Made by a program: the position numbers and the translations under genes. Shown here in pieces: positions 23,758 to 35,642 of a stretch of DNA of 64,000 bases. Every line of letters starts with the position of its first letter. The first letter of the stretch is position 1. The stretch lies in the NCBI GenBank assembly GCA_963920665.1, contig OY987265.1, forward strand, positions 18,233,001 to 18,297,000, written 5' to 3'. Origin of the DNA: Straminergon stramineum. Lineage: Eukaryota; Streptophyta; Bryopsida; Hypnales; Calliergonaceae. The notes under the pieces were generated by a model, which saw only the letters and a list, made by a program, of their open reading frames with translations, was not told the origin of the DNA and made no database searches.

Positions 23758-24410
23758 GAGCCCGCGCACATGCCTGGGATTTTGGCGGGTGCCGGCGGTT
23801 TCCGCCATGCTCCGCCTGACGGACTGGCGGATGGAGCCCTGGCGGACTTTACCACAGCCATTCGTGGTGCAGGTCAATTGTTTTTAATGCGGATGAAAAA
23901 GCTTCGCGGAACTTGTGTTTTTTTCAGCACCATCTTACCGCCCCTCTTCCTCGCAACTGCTGTGGTCGGGAAAGACTGCATTTAGTTGTATGGTTCTTGC
24001 GGTTGATTTTGCATTGCAAATGCTCGAGGTTGGGGGGGGGGCTGGTTGGTGATTCTGCAGTTAGGTACTTGTTTCTGTTTTCAGGGTTTTTTATTCTGAA
24101 GAAAAATGTCATTTAGGTTAACCATGTGGATGATGTTGACAGTGTTTTAATTCTTTCTCAAGGAATTTGGGAGTTTTTTTGACTGTAGATTTTAGAGAAG
24201 TGCAAACGAGTCCTTGCTTTTACATTCAATCTTAGTCGCTCAAATACCTGTAATTTTGATCACCTCTGGTCCATGGATTTGTGAGTGCTTGTTTCCTCTC
24301 AATGGTTTTAGAATTCTATGTGAGAATTAAATTGAGATTTAGGTACTGATGATATTGTATTGTTTGCATATGTTTTCCTCAGGAAGTTTGGAGTTATCTT
24401 GTTGTCATTT

Positions 24411-25345
24411 TTAACCCCTCAAGGACCAAGCTCCGTTTTCTGGCAACCTAGCAATTTTGGGCAACCTACTACAAATGGAAACTTTTTTTTTATTCTTTGA
24501 AATTTTCACATAACATGGGGACCAGTTTTTTCTTTTTAAAGCCTAATACTTTTCATAATTTTTGACTACATGGTTTGAAAGTTATTGTATGATATGTTTT
24601 TTCTTTCCTAGGGTGCCCAATTCGGGCAGATAAAAAAAATCACTTTTTTCATAAACCAAAAATTTGAAGTTGGTCTTCTAGATTTATATATATGTGGAAA
24701 GCTTTGAATCATTCCATTTTGATTAATTAGATGAAAGTTATGATGAGTTTTTGTTTGTAAGCAATTATGGATTTTCTACTCTAAAACAAACTTTGAAGTC
24801 CTCTATTTTAACTTCATTTTCCATATTTTTTGGGAAAAAAAGAGCATAAGATGTAGATTTTTTTATTACAGCATTAAAACCATTGGAATTGGCACTTACC
24901 ATTCCATTACAAAATTCTTAACAATTTAAAATTTTGAATCATTCTCTACTTCTTCCTACTTACGATTTGTTTCCTATATGTTGTACAATTTCAAATGATT
25001 TGAAAATTTTGAAGCATGTAGCCAACTTGCCTTGCAAAATGAATCCAAAGAAGCACCACCAATTCGGACATTTTTTCACACAAATGAGACATTATAAAGT
25101 GCAGCTACCATTTTTTCATACGGCCAAAGAAATGATTTGCATTCAAACGCTAATATTTTGCAATCCACATAGTGGAAATTTCTGAAATTTTTTCCATATC
25201 TTTTCAAACCAGTGTACTACAAAATCCTATAGTTAATTTTTTTTCCAAAATTGTTTTTTTTCTAAAATTTGGTAATTGTACTGAAAAGGCAATAAGTTTT
25301 GGAGTATTTTTGGTGAAAACATAGTCAAAGAACTTTAAGGGTTTT
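24411..25345. mobile_element. TTAA element D1 (about 935 bp)
   Basis: Starts TTAACCCCTCAAGGACC and ends AACTTTAAGGG followed by TTTT, so the right target copy has mutated. The interior (ggcaac...ctactacaaatgg; tcacataacatg; gaaagctttgaatcattccatttt; gtgaaaacatagtcaa) is shared with D2, D3 (inverted) and D4. It is nested in the 23758-26427 insertion. Confidence 0.75.
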
Positions 25346-25618
25346 TTTAGAGAAGTGTTACATTAGCGTTGGTTTGAAAACCAAGTTCCATTTGCTTCAA
25401 TACCTACAATTTGTTTTGACCACCTTTCTCACATCCCTTCTCTCTATTTTCTTCCATTTTGCAACTAAAAGTGAATGAAAATTTTTATATTTATTTTTCA
25501 GAGGTGAAGGCATACACAAACTAGAAGCTATAAATTTTTTGCTTTTGGGGGGAAGAATATGGAATTATTGAGAATTCCTTAAGACAAAGAGGAGAAGCTA
25601 GGATGTTGCACTAAAAAG

Positions 25619-26213
25619 TTGAATCCCTAAGCGCTCCAACATCCATTTTCTAAACAATGGAAAAATTAAAACTCAAGTTTCATCCTCCTTACTACTTGGA
25701 TGAAAGTTATCCTAATTTGTAGAAATACATTATCAAGTTGTTGTCCTATCTAAGGGTTGGATTTGGTGTTATTAGAGTACATTTTTCTCTAAAATTACAA
25801 ATGTGGGAGTATGTGAAGTAGTTGACCAAGCCAAATTTGCATTGACTCTAGTTCTAAACTAAAATTGCCAAAATTGTCATAGAGTTTAAGAACACAAAAA
25901 TTTCAAGAAGTCACCATGTGATTATGTAAAGATAATGTCATTCTAAATCCATTCCAACAAATTTTACTCGAAAAATGATAATATTTTTCTTGAAATCACA
26001 TTTAGAAGGAATTTAGAAAATTTCCTTTCAAAATGTATTAAAAAAATATTGGTCATAGCATTGGCGAATCTACTGTACAGATGGAATCTACAACTCACTG
26101 TCTACAACTTTTATTTATATATCAATTCCAAAATAGTCTTCCAAATAATACTTTACAATGCTTTCTCTCAAATCATTAATTCTAGCGATGAAATCTGGAC
26201 GTTTAGGGGTTAA
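25619..26213. mobile_element. TTAA element C1 (about 590 bp)
   Basis: Same family as 30425-30997 and 50152-50755 but in the opposite orientation: it starts with TCCCTAAGCGCTCC after a mutated TTGAA and ends GACGTTTAGGGGTTAA (26210-26213). The interior landmarks (actattt/taaggttggatttggtgttatta; actctagttctaaact) match those copies inverted. It is nested in the 23758-26427 insertion. Confidence 0.7.
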
Positions 26214-26723
26214 AAACTTCGTTGAACCAATTCTAGCCTTCCAACAAATGGGGCTTCCAAATTTCACCTGCAGCGGGGCATGGCACAGCGGGGGGGGGGG
26301 GTCTAGTTCATGTGCGTGGGGAGGACCGCCAGCTTGCGGGAGTTCCGGTTCGACCATGAACCCCTTGCCACGTATCCTCATGGTTGGCGGATGCCGGGTC
26401 GCAGTTTTGGCATGTGCGATGGCTATCTAACTTACATTCTATAGTAAAGTGAAGATGCTACACCGGGTCCAAGAGATCCACTTATTATTCTTCAGTTGTA
26501 GTCCCACAAGCGTTTCTGGGAGAGTTTTTTTTCTTTCACCAAAGATGGTTACTTAAACCCTAAGAGTTCGTAGCATTTTACACCACAGAGAAGTCTAATA
26601 ATCACAGAAAACCTGGAGTCATGGTTGAGCACCCTAGCAGTCCTTCCACAAAACAAGGCCCGAATACCACTCGCTGAAATGAGCAATCCAGTACCCTATA
26701 GCGAACCGAATCTACAAAAAAAT

Positions 26724-28310
26724 TGCCCACAGATATGCCTCTCATGGTGAATCATGGATAATTACAAACCTGCAAATCACTGAAACCACGCTTGAACTTG
26801 CGCTTGGAGACTAAAATGAATAATGCTACAGTCAGAGTTTGAACATCAATAAAACTGCATCATTCTATACTAACACAAGAATGCACGTCACAGTACAGGA
26901 AAAAAATTGTAAGAGATCCAGTATCCCGAAAGGAGAAGAACGACGGCAAAAGGAAAGAAAATAAGAACTGAAAATAGAATATGAGGATGAAGGCATTCAC
27001 TGCGAGGAGGCAGTACATATATTTCCGAGAACGAAATTTCTTGAGATTGACAACGAGATGTAAGCATTGAAAAAACCCAGCGTAAGGGATTCCAAGATGT
27101 ACTCCGGTTTTCCCGACGAAAGTATTCGTACGAGTGAGGACTTGCCGACATTGGGAGCTCCAACAAGGCACACAGTGGGTGTGCGTGGCTGCACCACTGG
27201 CATAGCTCTTAAGACCTGGCAGCGGAATTGAGACAGCTCCAACAATCATTAACGAGGAAAATGAAGGAGTCCAATCAAAGAGGATGCGTACTCAACGGGT
27301 GGTTGTGAGTCGGGTCTACTGTGAAGTATGCTTCTGATAACCTGTAAGATACACGAGGGTATGAATCAACTGAGGAGTGTAAATAAAGAAAAGGGGGTTG
27401 CCGCCAAAGGAAGGGAGACAACCTTCGCAATCTTCTTCAATTCATCCACCGCCTTCCCGTGCTTGTTAAACAGGTCTTCATCTTTGTAATGCCCTAGTTG
27501 AACAACAACGTCAACTTCAATAAGTCACCCTGAAATCTAAATGGGATACCAATCTCAAGAAGGATACATTTTAAATATCATGTACGAGAGCTTGAATTCT
27601 ACAACAAATTCTTTCCAAAACCCATAGATTCAACGCAAGCAAAGTAGCTGTATTTCGCATTATCTCTCCCAATCGCTCCTCAGCCTCACTCTTGCTGGTA
27701 CGTTGACTGCAAGAAGAGCACAAAGATGACACAGCGTTCCACAAACACTAGATTGGGAGGTCGCCACCGAACCATAGAATTCATCAGTGTAAACACGAAT
27801 GGATTGTCTTTTAGTTCTTTATGGCGGCATATGCTGTACCTTAGCACAAGCAGCAGCACAATTCTTTCCGAAATCGATCAGTCTCCTGCGCAAGGGGTAA
27901 ACCCATTGCAAAGTCTGGAGCAAGGAGTCAAGTACATGATTGTGAGCAATTGGACACCTAACCTTGAAATTTAAGATAAAATCCAGAAGTTAAAATCTAC
28001 GAGAACAAAGTAGATGAAGTCATTTCAAGCTGCCGAGCACACAGGAAACAGAAAACTGAAAACACTATCTGCCATACCGCAACATCATTTTGAATCTGCC
28101 TTGTAACACCGTTTTTATTAATAACTCCATTTAGAGATGAATGCATATTGTCTTGCATTATTATCAGTAAGACTGAACTTCAACAAGGCCAATTACCTTT
28201 TCATAAGTGCCTGACCCAAGTGTGAGCTCAAGAAGAGACCGTTTATAAGCGGGGTGTAGCTGCTGGCACGCTGGAAAATTCTTAATGTAATTTTTCGAAG
28301 GAATTGTCAA
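26724..28310 (-). pseudogene. Plastid NOG1-type (PDE318-like) GTPase pseudogene, copy 1
   Basis: Minus-strand exon-like pieces in the right order: 28310-28197 (TIPSKNYIKNFPACQQLHP...LLELTLGSGTYEK), 27914-27840 (TLQWVYPLRRRLIDFGKN), about 27720-27650 (TSKSEAEERLGEIM), 27493-27423 (DEDLFNKHGKAVDELKKIAK), 27215-27102 (VLRAMPVVQ...VGAPNVGKSSLVRIL, the P-loop) and 26769-26724 (VCNYP...TRGIS, switch I). The first two are bounded by good AG/GT sites. It lacks the N terminus and everything after switch I (DTPG, NKxD). Lesions: the P-loop exon ends GAGTACATC instead of GAG|GT, and a 3-bp insertion creates TGA inside the switch I exon (CCA TGA TTC). Dead and truncated. The family assignment is from remembered plant homologs. 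Confidence 0.75.
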
Positions 28311-28922
28311 CTCCAGAGAAGAAAAAGCAGGGCAACACTGAATGAACTCCAATGTCCGGTGACAAAATTGCAATTGAGGATGTAGCGAAAAGGTCTAGGT
28401 AATTGCAAAGCAGGCCAAGCTATCAAAAATAAAAAATAATCGTTTGTTAGGACCTACCAAGGTGCTGGCAATGAGGTTGGTACTGATCTGCAAGCAACTA
28501 TTTTTGATGCCTTGGCCTGCTTTTGCAATTACCGGATATAATCTCAATAAAGGAGAATTCAGCCATTTGACTTCTTTGGTTGCTTAACCAATCAAAACAT
28601 GCCACAATGATGAAATTCTCAGTCATTAAGCTTATGTTAAGTGGATCTACACTCACTAAATTAATATTGGTTGGTAGTAGTGGAAATTTCTCTCAAATTT
28701 CTCACTGCCAGTACCAAATCAATGAAATTTCTACTTCATAACCACCCTATTGAAAAATTTGCAAAAGGCAAGAAGTGAGCATTATGAATCTTAATTTGCC
28801 TCTCCTTAACCAAGTGAAACATGCCATGATTGCGATTTGCGAAACTCTCTTGCATTGAGATATGTGAAAAGAACAACTACCGTACCTTCAATTCAAATTC
28901 AATACTTTGGTACCAAACTAAT

Positions 28923-29858
28923 TTAACCCCTAGAGAGCGAAGGTGTGTTTTTTGGCAACATATAAATTTTGGGCAGGTACGTGTGGCTAGAGATTTCCTT
29001 GTTTTTGGCCCAAACTTTAATAGAAGGTGTGGACGAGGAATATCTTTCATGTGCACTTAATTTCAAGACATTTGGAAATATGGGTCTAAAGTTATGGCCT
29101 AATATGTAGTTCGATTCTCAACTCATGCAATCTGGGCAGATCTAAAAAAATCAGTTTTTTCAAAAATAAAAATTCGAAATTGGTTTTCTATATTTATATG
29201 TACATAGAAAGCTTTGAATCATTCCATTTGATCAATGAGTCAAAAGTTATGAGATGTTTTAATTTGCAGGCAAGTATGGATTTTCTACTCTAAAATAAAC
29301 TTTGAAGTCCTTTATCTTATTCAATTTTCAATATTCTTGGAAAAAAATAAAAACATAAGATGTAGATTGTTCATTACAACATTACAAACATTGAGATTGG
29401 GAATTTTCAATTCCATTAATAAATTGTTCACAATTTAGTATTTTGAATCATTCTCTACTAACATCTTTCTACTTATTATTTTTTTCCTATATGTTGCACA
29501 ATTCTAAATGATCTGAAAATTTTCAAGCATGTAGCCAACTTACATTGAAGAATGAGTCTAAAGAAGCACCACCATTTGGGACATTTTTTCATACAAATGT
29601 GACCTTGTGAAGTGCAGCTGACCGTTTTTTCACAGGGTTCAAAAAAGGATTTTTGTCACTTCAAATGCCAATATCTTGCAATCTACATGGTGGAATTTTT
29701 TGAATTTTTTCTCACATCTTCTTAATATAGTGCACTACAAGATCCTATGGTTACATGTGTCGAAAAATAATATTTTTCAAAAATTTCGTACTTGTATTGC
29801 AAATGGCAGTTTTTGAGGGGTTTTGGTGATAATACAGTCAAGGAACTTTAAGGGTTAA
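28923..29858. mobile_element. TTAA element D2 (936 bp)
   Basis: TTAA at 28923-28926 and 29855-29858. The left end is CCCCTAGAGAGC, the right end GGAACTTTAAGGG. The paralogous empty site in unit 3 (49578-49581) reads aactaatTTAAgattgg with no insert, against aactaatTTAA...TTAAgattg here, so the target duplication is exactly TTAA. The interior is shared with D1, D3 and D4. Confidence 0.9.
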
Positions 29859-30424
29859 GATTGACATTTGGACAATTTGACAACTTGATTTGAATTTCAG
29901 GGCTTTCAATACTTTGCTCTTCCTAATTTTTCAACACTCTTCTTGGAATGGATTGATTTTTTCTGATCATGCATTAATGTGTTCTTTTTTCAAATTTTTC
30001 TCAAGAATTATTTTCGAATATTTGGAATTGGCAAGAATGAATTTCTTTTTTCAGATTTTCAAAAGTAGTTGTACAATTTTTCAAATTTCAAACATGTTCC
30101 AAATTTCCCTAATTATTTACGAAACCAACCTTCACTCCTAGGGTAGGAGTTCCCTTGGATAGAGCATCCAATTGCAGTTGGCTCCCCGGTCCCACTCCCC
30201 TTTGGCAGCATTTTGTAATCTTGGTCACAAAAGCCCTAATTACACAAGGCTAAATTCTAATCACCTTCACTCATGTTACAATCCAATTCTAGTAGACACA
30301 GGCCATTGATGCACACCTCAAGTTTCATAATGGTTTAGCGAAATCAAAATTAGAAGCTAAAATGATTTGAAGTTTCTTCCAATTGTCGATGTTTGAGATT
30401 GAAATCTCTCACAAAGAGAAAACG

Positions 30425-30997
30425 TTAACCCCTAAACCTCCATAGTCATCTCCAAAATTGACAATTTGAGAAAAAAACATCCAGAAGTGCTAACTGGAAG
30501 AATATTTAAGAATTGATATACTAATAAACTTATAGATTATGAGTTGTATTCAATTTCCATCCATACAGTGAGATTCACCAATGCTATCACCAATATTTTT
30601 TTATAAATTTTGAAAAGAAAAATTTCAAATTTTCTTCTAAATTCGATTACAAGCAAAATCTTATCATTTTTTGAGTAAAATTTGTTAGAATGGATTTGAA
30701 ATCAATTTCTTTTGACATGGTGGTTTTTTGAAATTTTTGTGTTGCGTTAAAATCTATGATAAATCTAATTTTGAACTAGACTCAATGCAATTTTGGCTTT
30801 GTCAACCACTTGACATCCATGCACATTTGTATTTTTCAAAAAATATGTACTCTAATAACACCAAACCCAACTATTAGATAGGACAACAACTTGATAAAGT
30901 ATCTCTATAAATTACGATAGCTTTCATCCAAAGATTAAACTTGAGTTTCAATTTGTTCATTGTCTACAAAGTGGATATCGGAGCGCTTAGGGATTAA
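30425..30997. mobile_element. TTAA element C2 (573 bp)
   Basis: TTAA at 30425-30428 and 30994-30997. The left end is CCCCTAAACCTCC, the right end GGAGCGCTTAGGGA. It is in the same place as C3 (50152-50755) in unit 3, so it was present before those units duplicated. No coding sequence. Confidence 0.8.
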
Positions 30998-31195
30998 AGT
31001 ATCATGAATATCTCGTAAAATAGGACACATCATTCTAGTTATGGACATCCAAAAATTTACTAAAAGCAACTTTTTTGGCTTCAAAATTCAAAAACCTCGA
31101 GGAATCCAAATTCCATTCGAAAATAAATTCATTTTTTGAATCACCCCAATTGTTTTGTCAGCCATAGTATAGAAAGTTGATTGACGGTTTGAATA

Positions 31196-31578
31196 AGGTA
31201 GAAACACCCATTAGCATCCCTGATCCCATCCTTGTATCCTAGAGATCACTAAATGTGTCCCTAGACTTTAATTAATGTGTCTTCCATATGTTTAATTCTA
31301 ATTGGTTGACATATGTGAAAGACACATACTTAACTATGATTTGTTGGTTGTTGATTTTTGCAGAGTTCAGATTTGGGTCCACCTACGTGACACATTCAAT
31401 GTTCTAGGGAGCCAACACTTTGAAAAATCATAGAAATTATGAATGGCATCCAAAAGTTCTATTTTTTTTTAATATTCATGATTTTCACTTGCTAATACTA
31501 CAAAAATATAATTTTAAAGAAAAGATGCCTTCAACTATGCTAAATTGCTTATATTGACACTTTTGGGTGCTCCCACCT
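31196..31578. mobile_element. 383-bp AGGT...ACCT element with TA duplication
   Basis: Begins AGGTAGAAACACCC and ends in the near inverse (GGGTGCTCCCACCT), with TA on both sides (31194-31195, 31579-31580). Unit 3 (near 51555) and unit 1 (near 13150) have the flanks joined with a single TA. The ends resemble those of the nested element at 48694-48912, so the two are one family, probably Stowaway/mariner-like. Confidence 0.75.
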
Positions 31579-32436
31579 TACTCTTGGCTACCGGCTTTGT
31601 TGAATTGAAGCATGTAGAAGCTAATTATTGTAAGTAGATGCCAAATGGAAATGCACTGTTTTCTTATTTTCTCTGTTTCAACAAACCTCAATTCAATCTT
31701 TAATAATTTTCTTGGTATAACTTAATCATCATTGATTGACAAATCCATGAAGTGTATTTGACAAGCCTAGAATGCCAATATTCATATAATCAAAAATTAT
31801 CTTTACATAAGAAATTCATTCTTTGGAGAGTTTGGAAAGCTTTGAAACATTGATTTTCTTATTTCCATTCAGCACTTGAATGTTTCAAGTCTTGGAACCA
31901 TTGCATAGTGCTCTTTGAGTAAGACAGTAAGACAATATGTTATAACTCCGACTTTTGAAAAATGGGTTCTAAGAACAATATTTTTTCCAGTATAATAGTG
32001 GGGAGCAACTGTTTTTTTTAGTTTTTGAGAAAGTGCTAGGATGGCGATCACTTAAAATTTGGTGAAGTATTGTATTTCTACATTCATCCATCTTTGGTAC
32101 CAAAAAATACTTTTCAATCATATTCATGCAATTTTTCATCCATATTTTAAATAGAAATGAAAAATTTCTAGTGAAAAAAGATTATTTTTTTTGGCAAAGA
32201 GTAGACATTTAATTTGAAATGGTGCAATTGGGCCCTATAGTGCCCCCCAAAAGGGCTTGTGGTGAGTATCCAAGAATTGCATGCCGTAGGGGTTTGCCAA
32301 GATTTATGTCATTTTCAAGCAATAAACCAATATTGAAGAGGGATGGAATCTCCAATATTAGTACTATTATAGAGTCACTTTTATGGAATCACTAGAGAAT
32401 TAGTGCATTGAAGTACTCATTCTGTCCTCAAATAGT

Positions 32437-32690
32437 GAAGGTGTTATAGAATGGATTTTCTTACATTAACTCCTTAAGGTTCATCACTAGGTTTCACTAG
32501 AAATATGCTTGAGAACTAAATTCGAAGGTGTTATAGAATGGATTTTCTTACATTAACTCCTTAAGGTTCATCACTAGGTTTCACCAAAAAGATGCTTGAG
32601 AACTAAATTTGAAGGTGTTGTAGAATGGAATTTCTTAAATTAATTCCTTAAGGCTCATCACTAGGTTTCATCAAAAAGATAGTCCAAAAT
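32437..32690. repeat. 87-bp tandem repeat, about 2.8 copies
   Basis: Copies start at 32437, 32524 and 32611 (gaaggtgttatagaatgg / gaaggtgttgtagaatgg), each with ccttaaggttcatcactagg. The equivalent site has one copy in unit 1 (about 13705-13795) and two in unit 3 (about 52425-52590). Confidence 0.85.
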
Positions 32691-33421
32691 TGTTGTCTCT
32701 AATGCAAAGAACTACAATGAAAGAAAACTACTTTTTTGTACATGCGATTGTAAAATCTTGCACAAGATTTGTTTGAGAATGTGTGAAAGAAATTTCATAC
32801 ACTTTGACCATGTAGATTAGTGTTCAAAGATATCAATGCTCAAAGCAAAAAAAAAAAATATTCATTTTCCACCTTTCTTAACTAGCTTTTCAAACTTTGA
32901 AACTTCTTAACTTTTCTTGACATATTTCAAATACATTTTAGATCCATTAGTAGTATAAGTTTTCCTTCCATCCTATCCCTACTTCTACTTAACAATTTGC
33001 TTAAAAACCAAAAAATTTATTTCGTTTTTTAATTTTTATTCCCTGATTTTTAATTGAATCCCCCCCCCATTATAATGATTTAAACCTCAAAACATTGTAG
33101 TGCAAAAGAAATTGAGTTCCAAAACAAATCCTAGAGGCCATTTTTCTAATAAGACTCCCTAATTGTTCAAAATACAAGACTTTTCATAACTTTCATATTA
33201 CTTGTCCAAATGGAATGAATCCACTAGTTTTCCAAAAGACATAAATATATTCTAAAAAAAAAATTAGAAATCTGATTGTAAATTATGCTCCTCTTTGTCA
33301 TTGCCAAAATATGGCATTTCTTTAGAGCACCAAATGAACTAAAAAACTATCTTGGTATAAAACTAGCTACATATTCCTTGACCTCCAAAAAAAGTTTAGA
33401 AAACTACAATGAAAGTTGACA

Positions 33422-34354
33422 TTAACCACTAAAGTTCCTTAGCTATGTTATCACCAAAAAACCTTGAAAATTGCCATTTCTAATACAAGTACTAAATTTT
33501 TGAAAAATATCATTTTTGGACACATGTAACCATAGGATCTTGTAGTACAAAATAATTAAAAGATGTGGGAAAAAATTCAGAAAATATCACCGTGTAGATT
33601 GCAAGATATTAGCATTTGAAGTGACAAAAACCCTCTTGGGGGCCCTGTGGAAAAACGGGCAACTGCACTTCACAAGTTCACATTTGTATGAAAAAATGTC
33701 CCAAATGGTGGTGCTTCTTTAGATTCATTCTTCAATGTAAGTTGGCTACATGCTTGAAAATTTTAAATCATTTGGAAATGTGCAACATATAGGAAAAAAA
33801 TAATAAGTAGAAAGATCTAGAGAATGATTCAAAATACTAAATTGTGAACAATTTATTAATGGAATTGAAAATTCCCAATCCCAATGGTTGTAATGTTGTA
33901 ATGAACAATCTACATTTTATGTTTTTATTTTTTTCCAAAAATATTGAAAATTGAGTCAAATAAAGGACTTCAAAGTTTATTTTAGAGTAGAAAATCCATA
34001 CTTGACCGCAAACTATAACATCGCATAACTTTTGACTCATTGATCAAAATGGAATGATTCAAAGCTTTGTATATACATATATAAATACAGAAAACCAATT
34101 TCGAATTCTTATTTTTGAAAAACCTGATTTTTTCAGATCTGCCCAGATTGCCTAATTTGAGAAACAAACTACATATTAGGCCATAACTTTAGACTCATAT
34201 TTCCAAATGTCTTGAAATTTAGTGCACATGAAAGATATTCCTCATCCACACCTTCTATTAAAGTTTGACCAAAAACATGGAAATCTCTAGTCACACGTAT
34301 ATGCCCCCAAAAGTTATGTTGCCAAAAAATACACTTTGGTCCTTTAGGGGTTAA
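33422..34354. mobile_element. TTAA element D3 (933 bp, inverted)
   Basis: TTAA at 33422-33425 and 34351-34354, with the D-family interior in reverse orientation (the right end is GGTCCTTTAGGGG). The empty counterpart at 53355-53358 reads gttgacaTTAAaagaacc, against gttgacaTTAA...TTAAaggaacc here, a clean TTAA duplication. Unit 1 is also empty (gacattatatggacc near 15765). Confidence 0.9.
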
Positions 34355-35234
34355 AGGAACCTATCCGAAATCCTTGAAAAAACATTTCAAGATTTTGAAC
34401 TTGTAGAAGTTAAATGGAAAATGAAGATGAGAAGTGTTTTATGAAAGACTTTTTGGAAATTGTAGAAACTAAAATCTAATTTTTTTCATCCATAAATTTG
34501 ATAATATTTGGTTGGATAATTACTTTGGTGATAGGGACAACATTCTTCTATGGTTGAAATGTTTGGTAAATGGTAAATGGTATTCCAAATGATATCAAAA
34601 TTTTGTAGAGAGGAATACCTAACTCTACAAGTGTTCACCATGAGAAATTTTGCAATGTCATCAAACTTCAAATCAAGGTAGTGACACCTTAAACCACTAG
34701 GTACCAAGTACCAACTCCTATTTTTTGCCTCAAAGCAAACCCCAAGTTCTCTTGAAACAACTTGCCTTATATTAGGAGCCTAACTAGGTATCCTAAATGG
34801 CAATTCATGGGTGCCAACTTCCCAATTGATTTCTTGATCATTGAGGCATATCTTTTTGGTGGTTGAAGATTCCAAACTTGTTTTTTCCTAAAAAGTCTAA
34901 GACTAATTATAGGAGCCCACAACATATAACTTTGAAATTTTTTACACAATAATCTCTAAGCCACAACAAATTAAGATTCTCCTTTCGACACCTTTTACTA
35001 GAATTTGCTCATCCAACTAATTACAATACAAAACTGAGTTGTGGCCACCAAGGAGACACTGAAACGCTTACTCTGATGATTGTAGTGTCCACACTAAATT
35101 ACAAGTTTTGTTATCCTTTTGATGCTGCTCCAACATTGCAGATTGAAATTCCCATAAATTTGAAACTAAAATATGAAACTAGTAAATAGCATAAACAAGA
35201 TGGCAAAGAAACTTAACTGTTCAGCGATTTAGTA

Positions 35235-35642
35235 CTAGTCCAGATTCTTGCAAGAAGAGGCACAAACGTGAAAATCTTTAGTCCTTGTAAGCCTGCACTT
35301 TGTAAAACAGAATGAGACTTGGAATCGCTGTGGCATTCTGCAATCACTTCCCCAAGAGAGGTCGGCTTTCAAAACTTGAAAGTCGTTAAGCTCCCTTTCG
35401 CCTCCGTAGAGCTTCTTCTGATTCCTAGTATTGCGACGAACATCTCTTGGGTCCAGAAATCCATTTAGCTGCAACAACTCTAGATACTGATGAAAGTGCC
35501 GAAGGTCCAGAAGGAATTTGTGCAGAAATGTTGCTGGCAACTGAATTGAACTCTGAATTTTAAGGACTTGCTGGTGACCAGATATGAACGAGAGAAACAC
35601 AAACAAAAGCAACATGTAATGAGGTTTGGAAAGCAGCTGCAC
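35235..35642 (-). pseudogene. Gene fragment with a signal-peptide-like start, unit 2
   Basis: A 135-codon minus-strand frame begins MQLLSKPHYMLLLFVF, a hydrophobic signal-like N terminus, and its counterpart at 54572-54985 shares that start and parts of the middle and end (PRDV, LTRTK). Between the copies the frame shifts several times: sequence read as AQISFGPSALSSVSKV in unit 3 is out of frame here. It is probably the remains of a secreted-protein or receptor gene. The family was not recognised. Confidence 0.35.

Larger units (their letters stand above)
23758..26427. mobile_element. 2.67-kb insertion in alpha' of unit 2
   Basis: Unit 3 (around 42975-42990) reads straight through (gaatactctacattctatag), whereas unit 2 has this insert between gaatactc and tacattctatag. 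Its ends are GC-rich and both contain GCACATGCC in inverted orientation, but a clean target duplication is not visible. It contains the nested TTAA elements at 24411-25345 and 25619-26213, and a partial tandem repeat (ttttagagaagtg near 24190 and 25345). No transposase was recognised, so the class is unknown. Confidence 0.6.

Noticed and set aside
32437..32690. CRISPR-like spaced repeats
   Set aside because: The units are directly adjacent 87-bp tandem copies without spacers, in a eukaryotic context.
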